A stretch of DNA of 64,000 bases from Carya illinoinensis (GCF_018687715.1 NC_056755.1:22456001-22520000); one strand, 5' to 3'; shown: positions 49,441 through 61,882, counted from the first letter of the stretch. Numbers and translations: made by a program. Notes: a model not told the origin generated them from the sequence alone.

Positions 49441-49976
49441 TTTCTTATAATTTATAAAAAAGATCAATTTTTAAAATGAAAATTATAGAATGTAGAAAAA
49501 TGCTAATGATAATGGGCATAAGTAATCTAACTCATAAAAATTTATGGAAATTTTTTAATTTTTATTTAACTTATATATTCTTATTTTGTATATAAGATTG
49601 AATTATATTCCATTGTATATCAAAATATATTATAAATATAATATATATATATATATATAGATTTTATAAATTTATTAATAAAATGATTATTTAAATAATA
49701 TAAAAAAATAATAAATTGATGTATGATTTATTATAAAAATTAGTATACACAATTAAAAAAATTAATGAATGATTCGAATGTACGGAAAGAATCTTTTCAT
49801 TACAGAAAAGCGTTGGAAGGTGTAAAGTGATGGTTCTTTTATCATTTCTCGTAAAGAAAAAAAGGACACAGAGAAAGTAGTGGACAAAAGCAAAGCCGAT
49901 TTACCACTTTGAATATTTAATAGTTAATGTACAGAAAAACGTAAACATCGAGGACAAAATATAAAAGTAGCTGCAC

Positions 49977-51264
49977 ACGCACGCGTGAATTTTCACTGGT
50001 CTAGCTGGATGCTTTCTCTGTCAAGCCCCAACGTACGAGTACTCATGCTGGACAACTGATGAATCGATGATCCCATGCAAGCAGGATATTGCTAGAAATA
50101 TATGTTGGACAACTGATAATCCCCGGAAGCATCCTATAAATATATACAAGCAATATTTGTCTCAGCTTATTATGATCTAATTTGGTTGTAATTATATGAA
50201 TTACAACGATCGATGTCCATGATTTACCTGCTGAATGAAATCAAAACAGCTACCAATTAATACCTAGGAAGAAATAAAGGAACGGAGAGACATTATTGCC
50301 AGGTCTCACATGCTGCACGTCCGGCCATGTCCTTTTGAGCCATAATTGCTAGCTAGGAGTCAAAAATTAAAGGGCGCATGAGAATGATGTGTGTACGTAA
50401 ATGGAAACGAATGATCAGCAAAGACAAAACAAGAGAAACATAAAAAAAAAGGAAGCTGTACGCACGAACTTGACTGTTTTGGAGATGTAAATTATGACAA
50501 CAATCTCCATATAATATGACATAAAAGCAACAGTTAGCATGACAAACAACATAGTTTCCAAGCTCTCTGTACAGCACTGCTGGTTCACCACGCATGCAGT
50601 GTCGGCATTGGAGACTGAGATCATCAGTAGAGACAGACCGATCATATAAATCGTACGTAGATGATATTAGCTTTCATCTATACCAAAGAAGTGGGTAAAT
50701 CTGGTTTGTTTTATCTTTTTTTAGTTGAGTGAAAAATGAAAGAAATAGCTAGCTGTGATTCCTGTTATTTTAAGCAGTACTGCTGGTTTAAATGAAGAGC
50801 GGATTCATTTTACGTGGGGAAGAAATGATCAAAGTAATTAAACATTGATTTAAATCATCAAAATCATGGAAAGGCAGTGATCTGGATTTATTGTTGGATG
50901 TTGAAGTAACACAATTTGATGCATAATCCGCACCTTGCATGCATGGGACAAAATGTCAGGATCCTGCAGATATTTCTGGTTTGTATACAATTATATAAGT
51001 TTATCACTCGCAGCTATATATAATACTGGACTCCTTCTTTCTGAATTTTGTATTAGAATATTACACTTGCATTAATTATTTTTCCCGCCTATAGTCATAT
51101 ATATATACACAGTGTTTAGAGCGATCTACCAGCTCATGCCAAGATTGAGGCTTCAGGCAGCTAGCGCACCAACACAATAAAAAGCTTTTTATCTATGCTT
51201 TACGAGTAGAGAGCTTGCGCGCAGTGTAGGGTTCGGAACTCCAAGATGCTAAGCTTTTGGCAGT
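49977..51264. repeat. Inverted segment of copy B, longer than in copy A
   Basis: The reverse complement of this segment aligns to 17791-18289. About 0.75 kb (roughly 50520-51195) has no counterpart in copy A. That part includes a 76-codon minus-strand open stretch (50415-50645) rich in hydrophobic residues and cysteines (CVVNQQCCTESLETMLF). I do not recognise it; it may be chance or a fragment of a membrane-protein exon. Confidence 0.8.
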
Positions 51265-51768
51265 GGAGATTTGTATGCAGATAATTACTACAAAGAATTA
51301 TATTCGTGAGCCATGTGTATATATATATATATAATATCTATGTATGTGAGGGGATCTCTACCCATGATCAGCTATCTTCATATACGTTCCCTTTCATTAA
51401 TTTGATATTGTTCGTTTTTTCTTAACAAATATAAAATGGCACCTTTTGATTAACATTAATTGAACACGGGGAGTGTTTGCTTGCCCAAAACAAAATGTTA
51501 GATAATTTGCATTCATTGAGTATCTTTTGAACATCTAATTAGTAATCTTTGAAAGGTGATGATCTATGTTCAAATGACATTTCTACAGCCAATGAATCAG
51601 GAAAAAAATTACTCTTGAGCAAGGAGGTCGTATCCTAAAAATGTATTGCCTTTTATGTGTAGATCAGAAGTACTTTTGATCCATAGAAGGGCATGCCCCC
51701 GATCCATTAATGGCTCCGCTAGTCACCCTTTCCACCCGAAATGGTCACAAGCTTAGGACATTGACTAA

Positions 51769-52110
51769 GGGATGTTAGGAGAATGAGATGGGATGACAAT
51801 TTTATGAATAGTAGTAACATAGTTTGTGAATAATAATGAGATAGTTTGAGTTAGGTATTTTTTAGGTTTTGGGAAAGGAGGAAGAAAAAATTGAATAAAA
51901 AATATTATAAAATTAAAATATTATTTTTTAATATTATTTTTATTTTGGGATATGAAAAAGTTGAATTGTTTTTTTATTTAAAAATTTGGAAAAGTTCTAA
52001 TGATTATTTTGAAAAAGTTGTAATGATTAGTTTGAATTAAATTAAATGTTTCAATGGTGTTTGGGAAGAAAATGAGATGGGATGAGATGAAAATTATTTC
52101 CAAACATCCC
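51769..52110. mobile_element. MITE-like element, copy B
   Basis: Counterpart of 18828-19160 at the same relative position, so the insertion is older than the duplication. Confidence 0.6.
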
Positions 52111-52436
52111 TTTGAGAGAGTACTGGGCATTGTACCCCACAAAATTGGTTCATTGTCATCTCGATTAAATTGATGTGTACCTTAGGTTTCCCCTTCTTTC
52201 AAATGTGGAAAGTTAAATATTTAATTAAACTGAAGAAGTTGCATGTTGCCACATTAAGCCTAAGGGTAAAATGTCATCTCATGCCTTACCTAGTCTTAAG
52301 TAGGATCATGAATATAAATGTAAGACTTTAACTAATTATGATATTTACAACAACTTATTATAATGACTTTTGTCCTGCCTTGCTTGTCCATGATGTTGTC
52401 CTTTAATTTAATAAGAGAGGAAGTGCTGGTGGGTGG

Positions 52437-52637
52437 TGAGATTATTTGAAATCCTCCTTGCTTTTTGGAGGTGAGTTGTATTGCTTTATATAGTTCTTTA
52501 CAAATTGTTTAACTGGAATACAAATCAATGGTTGTACAATTAAAAAGGAAATAATATACAAACAAATCTCCTATAATCACATTGGTCAACTTTGGCACAT
52601 ATGGGAAGATTGTGATTAAGGAGTGATATCCTCAACA
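52437..52637 (-). repeat. Copia-B 3' LTR
   Basis: 201 bp, orthologous within the duplication to 19473-19676. The purine tract follows on the plus strand as 'cccccta'. Confidence 0.9.
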
Positions 52638-52705
52638 CCCCCTACAAGCTAAGCGTCGGATTGAATCGAACGTGGATATTGGAGTGAAACAACTCAAATA
52701 GAGGA

Positions 52706-54302
52706 CAAGGAACACTCTAGGTTAAAATATCAGCAACCTGTAAATGAGAGGGGACATGTTGTGTTCGAAGTTTACCTACGACTACAAGTTCACGGAGAAA
52801 GTGGTAGTCCAATTCAACATGCTAAGCCCACTTGTATGAAACTGGATTGGAACTCAAAAAAATTGCACTTTTATTGTCACATAAGAGAAGAGGCTGCTGA
52901 GGTCATGCAGAATATGTGTGAGCCAAATGAGTTAGGAGGCAGTGAAAGCAAGGGTATGATACTCAGATTCGCACCTGGAACAAGAGACAATCGGCTATTT
53001 CTTAGCACTCCAGGAAACCAAATTATCACCAAGATAGATAGAATAACCAGAAGTTGAACAACGAGTATCAGGGCAGCCTGCCCAATCAGCATCAAAGTAG
53101 GCAATGAGAGCACTAGGAGAATAGAAGAGGCAAAACTTTAAGCCAAAGTGAATGGTGCCTTTAACATAGCAGAGGATGTGCTTAACAACCAAAAAGTGAT
53201 CTTCAATGGGGGCATGCAAGAATTGGCTAACAGAGTTGATAGCATGAGCAATGTCAGGCAGGTGATGGTCAAATATTGAAGTGCGTCGACAAGAGATCTG
53301 TAGAGAGTGGGGTCAGAAAATAGAGAGCCATCCATAGACAGGTGCTGAGAAACAACCATGAGAGTGTGAACAAGCTTACTGTCAAGTAATTGAGCTCAGA
53401 AAAGAATGTCTCGTGCATATTTGAGCTGACTGATGAAGAGACCATCAGAAGTTGGGATAGCTTCAAGACCAAGAAAATAGCTGAGAGAGCCCAAGTCCTT
53501 AGTGACAAACTCATAATTGAGTTTACAAGTAAAGTTGTCAAGAAGTGAGGAATTGTTGCATGTAATGATGATGTCATCGACATAAAGAAGCAGGTAGATA
53601 ATATTTGACTTCTGATGAAAAATAAACAAAGAGGTGTCAGCATGGCTACAAGAAAAACCAAGGTGAATGAGAAAAGAGCTAAAGTGCTAAAACCAAGCAC
53701 GGGCAGCTTGCTTCAGACCATAGAGATCAGCTTTCTTCAACTGGTAAACATGGTTGGGAAAGCGAGGATCAATGTACCCTTGAGGCTGCTCCATATAAAC
53801 TTGATCAGTGAGAGTACCATTGAGTAACGTGTTCTTGACATCAAGTTGACGAAAAGACCATTTCTGTGTCACAACAAGATAGAGTACAACGTGAACAGTA
53901 ATAACCTTGATTACAGGACTAAAAGTATCAATGTTGTAAAGACCAGGTAGCTGTGTATAACCCTTGGCAAAGAGACGGGCTTTGAAGGGCTCAACAGATC
54001 CATCGGGCAATTATTTGGTCTATAAAACCCATTTGGAGCCCACAATGTTGGTGTTGGTAGGGTGAGAGACCAAAGCCCAGGTATGACATTCTTCAGTGCA
54101 TGAATTTCTTCATCTATGGCAGTAAGCCAAACAGGATTCTTAGCAGCAGATTTGAAACCTTTAGGTTTAGTTGATGCAAGGAGAGTAGGAAGAAAACCAA
54201 AAGTGCCCAACAAATTGAGCTTTGCTGGATGACGACTCTTGAAAATGTCAGCTTTAGCTCTCGTAAGCATAGGATGAGTGCCCAACGAAACCACTATAGT
54301 AG
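52706..54302 (-). pseudogene. Copia-B pol, RT and RNase H part
   Basis: Minus-strand reading: RT N-terminal part (53687-54010, PDGSVEPFKARLFAKGYTQL), RT palm with LLLYVDDIIITCNN (about 53580), then RNase H (YFDADWAG, about 53095). Frames change between these parts. A deletion of about 20 bases near 52905 removes RNase H sequence that Copia-A keeps. The intact GGAAC site where Athila-A inserted in the other copy lies at 52709-52713. The left end of the coding part is cut by Athila-B at 54307. Confidence 0.88.
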
Positions 54303-54307
54303 GTAGG

Positions 54308-55626
54308 TGACTCACTTAAAAATAAGTAGCACAAAGGCTATCCCAAGTGTAGGAGGATGTCGTATAATAATTAGGAATAAAATTCTTAGATCGTCTATTC
54401 GGGAAAAGTTGCTTAAATCTAAACTCGTATAAAATAGTGAAAAGTTTCACAAACAAAAGTGGTGGTATATACAATGAATGGAAGGATGCAACGGAAATAA
54501 AAAGGACATTAGTCATAGACTATATTCATACTTTTGAATTTTTTTTTAGTGTTGAAATGGAACGTAAAAGACTAATAAATTGAAATTAACAATTAAAGAT
54601 TCAACTACGCTAAATAATTTTAATTAATATAAAAATTAAATAAGAAACTGAAACTAATTTAAAATGTAATTGTAATGCATATTTAATGAAAGTTTAAAGA
54701 AACAAGAAAAATAACTAACATAAAATAAAATAAATAGTAAATAAATTACCCAAACTTCTAATCCAAAAATATCAAGAATACACCATAAATTTCAAATTGA
54801 AATTAAATAAAAAATAAGGAACGAAAAGATCAAGTCAAATGAATGGAGATGGAGATTGAAAGCAATGGAAGAGGTTGGATTGTAGCAGCAAATTAATTGG
54901 ACCCCTCAAGGAGTTATTCAACGGCACTGCAGTGTAGAACCAAAAACCTCTATTCCCTTGTGCTGAAATGCCTCAGAAAAATTATGTGGATGTGGTGCTG
55001 AATAGAATTGGTAGTGTGCGGCGCCCAAAAAATATTTATGTTTTGCGCTGAATAAATTTGGCTAAAGAGAGGAATAGAAAAAAAAACCCCCCTCGATGCG
55101 GCGTTGAAATGAAAATAATATCTCTGAAGAATTAAAGTTGTTCCACCATGTCAAAGCCCCTAATCAAATTATCTGTGGCGTGAATTTTTCCCAAGAGAAT
55201 TATAAGTTGTCGTATAAGTCTTGAACTCCTCAAATGATAAAGTCAAAAGTCCTTTTTAATCCCAAGTCAAAAGTTGGTGCATGAGTAAAAAAGTCCCCAA
55301 GTCAAAAGTAAAGAGTGAATTCCCCTTTTTAAGTCCCTTGCATTTCTTAGCCTATATAAAAAAAATAAAAATAAAAATTAGAAATAAAATAAAATAAAAA
55401 TAAAAAATAGAATATTAAAAATATGTTATGCATGTAAATGAACATTGTCTAATTAAATCACAAGTTATAATATTAAGCAAAAACAATGCTATTTATCAAT
55501 TTAAATCACAACTTAGATTTATGTATCTTAATCATTTTTCTATCTAAAATTAATAATAATGTAATGAAAGAGTTAAAATATATTGGTTCTAAATGTATAA
55601 AAATATGCAATATTTTAGCTCAATCA
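54308..55626 (-). repeat. Athila-B 3' LTR
   Basis: On the minus strand it starts TGATTGAGCTAAAATATT after a purine tract GTTAGGGGTG and ends AGTGAGTCA. About 7% different from its partner over the part compared by eye. Confidence 0.92.
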
Positions 55627-55840
55627 CACCCCTAACTAGCGTTTTTCTAATCCTTGAGCAAAATAGTGAAAATTTAGTTGAGATGAACATTGCATAAAGA
55701 TCAAAATCTAAACAAAAGTCATCAAACACAATTCTGAATTTTCACAAAAGGTGATCCATGATTACTCAACCCCAAGAGCTATACCCACCAAGACTGTCTC
55801 AGTAATCTTCTCATAGAATTAGGGAAAATATCTCAGAACT
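55627..55840 (-). other. Athila-B 3' untranslated remnant and deletion joint
   Basis: Only the last 200 bases of the usual 1.1-kb 3' region remain. At about 55837-55842 they join directly to integrase coding sequence. The joint shares GTT with both parental sites in Athila-A (about 26110 and 27735). Confidence 0.75.
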
Positions 55841-55842
55841 TT

Positions 55843-58800
55843 ATGATCATTTGATCTACAAGGTAGGGCCTCTACCCATTTTGAAACATAATCCACAACA
55901 ACTAAAATATAAGAATTCCCAAATGAATTTGAGAATGGTCCCATAAAGTCAATACCCCAAACAATCAAATATCTCAAGTGTAAGAATAAAGGAAATGGGC
56001 ATCATGTTACGTGATGTGATTTTTCCAAGTTTATGACAAGGCTCACATGTCTTGCAAAAAGACCCCACATCTTTAAAAATAGTGTGCTAGTAGAGTCCAC
56101 TTTGTAAAATTTTGGCAACAGTTTTCTTAGCTGCAAAATCATTTCCTTAAGCCCCAGTATGGCAAAAGTGGAAAACAGAAGTAAACTCATCATTAGGAAT
56201 ATATCGATGCACCAACTGATTAGCACAATATTTAAAAAGATAAGGAGTGTCGAAGTAATAAAATCGTACATCTGCAAGGAACTCACGCTTGTCCTGGGCT
56301 ATCTAATGCTCTGGCATCCGGTCAGTGAAAAGCTAATTCACAATATCGGCGAACCATGAAGTGTGTGACACTGCAAAAGATGCTCATCAAGAACATCTTC
56401 ATTCAAGGGAGGAATAGATGTAGACACATTAGGTGGCTGCAATCGGCTACAACATTCTCGACTCCCTTCTTACCTTGAATAGTGATATCAAATTCTTAGA
56501 GTAAAAGAATACAACGTATCAACCTGGGTTTAGCATCCTTCTTTGCCAATAAATATTTAAGAGCAGAATGGTCAGTAAAAATGATAACATGAGACTCAGT
56601 AATGTAAGAGCGAAATTTATCTAAGGCAAACACAATAGCTAATAACTCTTTCTTGATGGTGGTGTAATTTCTGTGCATCATTCAAAGTTCGACTTGCATA
56701 ATAAATGACCGAAGGCTTATTGTCAACTCTTTGGCCAAAAATGATACCTAGAGCCAAATCACTAGTGTCGGTCATAATCTCAAATGGCAAGTCCCATCGA
56801 GGAGTTTGTATAATATGTGCAACTATTAAGTGTTCCTTCGGGGTCTCAAAAGCATGCTGACACTCATCAGTCCAAACAAAAGTAGTATTATTTTGCAACA
56901 AAGTACATAATGGTTTTGCAATACTACTAAAGCCTTGAATGAAACACCGATAGAAGCTAGAGTGACCAAGTAAAAACCGAATATCCTTCACTATCTTAGG
57001 AATAGGCAGTTGATATATTAATTCTATATTGGCCCTGTTAACCTCTATGCCACGTTCAGAAACTAAATGCCTAAATACCAAACCACTAGTAACCATAAAA
57101 ATGACATTTCTCCCAATTCAACAATAAATTCTTTTCATCACATCTTTTCAACACAGCAGCAAGATTTTTTAAATAGATATCAAAAGATTTACCAAATACC
57201 AAAAAACCTCACACATGTCATCAAGCATATCAGAAACAATGCTCATCATACAGTGCTGAAAAGTAGCAAGTGCATTATATAAACCAAATGGCATTCTTCT
57301 AAAAGCAAAAGTACTAAAGGGGCAAGTGAAGGTGGTCTTCTCTTGATCCTCTGGTGCTATAGCAATTTGATAATAACCAGAGAAGCCATACAAAAAATAA
57401 TAAAAAGCATTACCCGCTACTTTTTCTAAAATCTGATCTAGGAAAGATAATGGGAAGTGATCTTTTTGTCTGACCGAATTTAACTTTCGGTAGTCAATAC
57501 ACATTCTCCAACCCATGACCTTCCTAGTCGAGATCAACTCACTATTAGCATTTTCAATAAGAGTTAAACCAGATTTTTTTTTTTTTGTACTACCTTAGTT
57601 TGGCTAACCCACTTGCTGTCGGAGATAGGATAGATGATGCCCACAGCTAACAATTTCAGCACTTCATTCTTCACCACTCCTTCATGGTAGGATTCAACCT
57701 CCGATGTGCATCACAAATTGGTCTCACATCTCCTTCCAGAAAAATAGTATGGGTACAAATTGAAGGGTCAATACTTTTGATGTCTTCAATAGTCCAGTCT
57801 ATCGCTCCTCGATGATGTCTCAGTACTGTTAATAATTCTGCTTCCTACTTCAAAGTGAGCTGAGAATAAATAAAAACTGGAAATGTATCCTCAACTAGGC
57901 CCAGAAAAACATACTTCAAGTTCTTAGATAGTGGCTTCAACTCTAGTATTGGGATTTCTTCTTTCGATAACTTAATAGTTCTTGGTAAATCACGAGCTTC
58001 AAAGACTGGCCTATGCCAATTACTCATGTAACTCACATTTGATAATTGAAGAGATCCAGTTGTCTCTGTTAACTGCCCATCTAATTCTGTCAACTCTAAT
58101 GATGTAGGAATTGTCTCAACAAAAACCTCAGACTGCTCAAGAAAACCATCTTCAGATGTACTCTCAGAATAAAATACTGAAAACAACTCTGAAATGTCAA
58201 AATCATATACCATATCAACATCATATACATCTGAATCATCACATCTCCTAGGCATCTTGCAAGCGTTAAACACATTCATCTCCAATGTCATATTTCCAAA
58301 AGTGCACTTCAACAATTGATAAGTGCATTTGAAGTAGTAAGGAATGGGTGTCCAAGGATAACAGGTGCATGGTGAATAGTGGAGACTGGTTGCTGCATGT
58401 CAAGAACTACAAAATCCACTGGGTAATAAAATTTGTCCACCTGGACTAGCACATCTTCAACTATACCTCTCGGCACTTTAACTGATTTATCAGCCAACTG
58501 TAGCATGATGGAGGTCTTGTTTGGCTCACCCAATCCCAACTGCTCATATACAGAGAATGGTAGCAGGTTCACACTACTCCCCAGATCAAGTAGAGCTCTC
58601 CCAATGCATGACTCACCAATCATAATGAAAATGTGGGGAAAGTTAGGATCTCCAAACTTCTGAGGAGTCTCAGTCAATATCATTGCACTAACTTACTCTG
58701 TTAGGAAAGTTTTCTTCTTCACATTCAGCTTCCTCTTCACTGTGCACAAATCCTTCAAAAATTTTACATATGAAGGCACTTGTTGTATGGCATCCAGGAG

Positions 58801-58960
58801 TGGAATATTAATCTTTACTTGCTTGAAAATCTCTTGAATCTCAGTGTGATATTTGTTTTTTTGGCTAGCTGCCAATCTCTGAGGATAGGGAACCACAGGC
58901 TAGTAGCCCCTACCAGTTTCAGTCTCTCCACTCACAGGCTTCTTTGACTCTAGCCTCACT
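55843..58960 (-). pseudogene. Athila-B pol (protease, RT, RNase H, truncated integrase)
   Basis: Reading order is right to left. Linker INIPLLDAIQQVPSY (about 58800). Protease with ALLDLGSSVNLLPF and VILGHPFLTTSNALI (58309-58683, the best-kept part). RT with CIDYRKLNSVRQKDHFPL and AIAPEDQEKTTF (57169-57537). RNase H with [14 protein letters not shown] and [15 protein letters not shown]. Then H2C2 zinc-finger remnants (56002-56286). The catalytic MDD region of RT is deleted: a 13-base loss at about 57200 removes both aspartates and shifts the frame. Integrase stops shortly after its first catalytic region because of the deletion at 55840. It is dead by several independent lesions. Confidence 0.9.
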
Positions 58961-60293
58961 TTCTCTGGTTATTTCTCAGTTTCATCAGTCTCTGTTACAT
59001 CTTCAAGTTTAGAACTAACTACCTGTTTGTCCGTGGTCACCTCAAGTTGAGGAACTTCCTTCCCACTTCTCAAAGTAAGAACGGCCTTTGCTGTCTCAAT
59101 AACGTCCCTTGAGACATTATGCATTTGCTATTATTGTTGCTTGTATACTTGAGGATTAGGCTAAGGCTGTGTTGGAAATTTTCCTTTCTCTAGAGTGATC
59201 AAGTTCATGCTGATCTTATTAATGGTGCCATGCAACTCATTTATGGCCTGAATGTTCTGATTGTTTGTGGTGGCCTTAATTTGCTTGAATTGCTGAAGTG
59301 TATTGGCCATCTGTGCCATACTATCATCTAGAGACTTCTCTACAGATGATTGAGGCTGAGAACTCTGTGCAGCTACATGAGGCTGAAATCTAGGAGGTGC
59401 TACAAAAGAGTAGTTCTGAGAACTCTGATATGGCTGATACTGGTGCTGAGGAGCACTCTGATGAAATGGTTGCTGCATAGATGGTGGAGACCGACCAGGT
59501 TAATCATTTCTTCATGAGAAATTTGGGTGATTCCTCCACCCCTGAATTATATGTGTTGGAAAAAGGTTGATTTTATGCCCTGTTAACCTAGTTAGTTGAT
59601 TGCATCTGCTCAGACCCACTTTCTTGAAATATTGGCCTAATCGGGAAATATTGGGTCTTATGGTTCGAATTGTGCTTCATCGGGTTCCTTGCTAAAGAAT
59701 TTTCTATTGCACATTGTCTGAACAAACTACTTGCATTCTGGAGTGAGACTAATGTAAAAGTAGCTCACCAACTTTCAAGATTCAAAACCATCATGCGGAC
59801 AAATGTTTACTAAATCTTTAAATTTTTTCAAATTGGCCTGAAAAGTCTCATCAGGTTTATGATTGAATTGACTAATTTGCTCTTGTAAAAACTAAGTTTT
59901 GTGAAAAGAAAAATTTTTTTGTAAGAATTCCCGCTACATATCAGACCAACTAGAGATAGAATTAGACCTCAAAGAATTAAACCAAATCTTCACTTTATCC
60001 TTTAAAAAGAAAGGAAATAAACGAAGTCTAATAAATTCATCAGTAATGACCCTATTAATAAAAGTAGTGCAAGCCAACTCAAAATCTGTCAAGTGCTAGT
60101 AAGGACTCTTAGAATCCATCTCGTGGAACTGAGATATCACTAATATCATACCATGTTTAATAGAAAAATTAGGTGCATCATCAGGTAAAACAATGCATGA
60201 AGGTGTAGTGGTGCGAGTGAGTTGCAACTAATCCTTAAGAGTGCGTGGTGTTGGTGTAGCCATGGTTTATTAAATTTCAATATCCTCACTCAT
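58961..60293 (-). pseudogene. Athila-B gag
   Basis: The likely start is the minus ATG at 60293 (or 60263). The capsid-like part (about 59690-60240) matches Athila-A gag but carries many stops. A glutamine- and proline-rich C-terminal part (59161-59478) remains open and contains LDDSMAQMANTLQQFKQI, a helical, coiled-coil-like stretch. Not functional. Confidence 0.78.
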
Positions 60294-60535
60294 AGAAGAG
60301 ACAGAAGAGCTATCTATCTCTGAGCTCTGTACACAACTCTCAATGCTCAATGTGACTCTAAGTAGCAGCCTATTTGAACTGTCTCTCACTCATTACATGA
60401 AACATTAGTCTAAATAGCATAAATAAGATTTAAGCAACTGAGTAGTAGATGCAAATGAAATGTGTAATCAGAGATAAGACAGTGAAAAAAATGAAAAAAA
60501 AAAATAATGAGTTTAAATTTAAATTAGACAACTAT

Positions 60536-60553
60536 CCCCCGGCAACAGCGCCA
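60536..60553 (-). other. Athila-B primer-binding site (tRNA-Asp type)
   Basis: Minus-strand TGGCGCTGTTGCCGGGGG, two mismatches from the tRNA-Asp complement, six bases inside the 5' LTR. Confidence 0.85.
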
Positions 60554-60559
60554 AAAACT

Positions 60560-61877
60560 TGACTCACTCAAAAAATGAATAGCACAAAAGTTATCCCAAG
60601 TGCAAGAGGATGTCGTGTAATAATTAGGAATAAAATTCATAGATCGTCTCCTCGGGAAAAGTTGCTTAAATCCAAACTCGTATAAAATAGTGAAAAGTTT
60701 CACAAACAAAAGTGGTGGTATGTACAATAAATGGAAGGATGCAACGGAAATAAAAAGGGCACTAGTCATAGACTAGATTCATACTTTTAGATTTTTTTTA
60801 GTGTCGAAATAGAATGTAAAAGACTTACAAATTAAAATTAACAATTAAAGATTCAACTACGTTAATATAATTTTAATTAATCTGAAAATTAAATAATAAA
60901 CTGAAACTAATCTAAAATGTAATTGTAATTCATATTTAATAGAAGTTCAAAGAAACAAAAAAGAAAAATTACTAACATAAAATAAAATAAATAGCAAATA
61001 AAATGCCCAAAGTTTTAATCCAAAAATATCAAGAATACACCATAAACTTCAAATTGAAATTAAATAAAAAGTAGGGAATGAAAAGATCGAGCCAAATGAA
61101 TGGAGATGGAGATTGAAAAAAGTGGAGGAGTCTGGACTGTAGCAGTAATTGGATCCCTCAATGAGTTCTTCAATGACATTGCAGTGAAGAACCAAAAACC
61201 TCTATCCCTGTGTGCTAAAATGTATTAGAAAAATTATGTAGATGTGGTGCTGAATTGAATTGGCTGTGTGCGACACCCAGAAAATAGATCTGTTTTGCGC
61301 TAAATAAATTCGGCTCAAGAGAAAAAGAAAACCCCTCAGTGCGGCTTTGAAATGAAAATAATGCCTCTGGAGAATTAAAGTTGTTCTGCCAAGTCAAAGC
61401 CCCCCATCAAATTATGTGCGGCGTGAATTTTTCCCAGGAGAATTATAAGTTGCCGTATAAGTCTTAAACTCCCCAAATGATAAAGTCAAAAATCCTTTTT
61501 AATCCCAAGTTAAAAGTTGGTGCATGAGTCAAAAAGTACACAAGTCAAAAATAAAGAGTGAATTTCTCTTTAAGTCTCTTGCATTTCTTAGCCTATATAA
61601 AAAAAATAAAAATAAAAATTAGAAATAAAATATAATAAAACAAAATAAAAATAAAGAATAGAATATCAAAAATATGTTATGGATGTAAAGGAATATTGTC
61701 CAATTAAATCACAACTTATAATATTAAGCAAAAACTATGCTATTTGTCAATTTAAATCATAACTCAGATTTATGTATCTTATTCATTTTTTCATCAAAAA
61801 CCAATAATAATGTAATGAAAGAATTAAAATATATTGTTTCCAAATGTATAAAAATATGCAATATTTTAGCTCAATCA
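60560..61877 (-). repeat. Athila-B 5' LTR
   Basis: Same ends as the partner LTR. A TATA-like TATATAGG box is near 61595 on the minus strand, followed in the direction of transcription by 'ctaagaaatgcaagag'. Confidence 0.9.
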
Positions 61878-61882
61878 ATAAG

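Larger units (their letters stand above)
48651..52436 (+). repeat. Segmental duplication copy B (left flank of Copia-B)
   Basis: Matches 16087-19472. Here 'ttatgattttct' is preceded by ordinary flank instead of a CACTA end, so copy B shows the site before the CACTA insertion. It runs into the Copia-B LTR at 52437. Confidence 0.92.
54308..61877 (-). mobile_element. Athila-B, internally deleted Ty3/gypsy element
   Basis: A 7570-bp minus-strand element with LTRs of 1319 bp (54308-55626) and 1318 bp (60560-61877). The flanks are GTAGG (54303-54307) and ATAAG (61878-61882). The uninterrupted sequence in Copia-A has GTAGG once (30991-30995), so the duplication was GTAGG and the right copy has two G-to-A changes. 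The internal region is about 1.8 kb shorter than in Athila-A. Confidence 0.93.
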
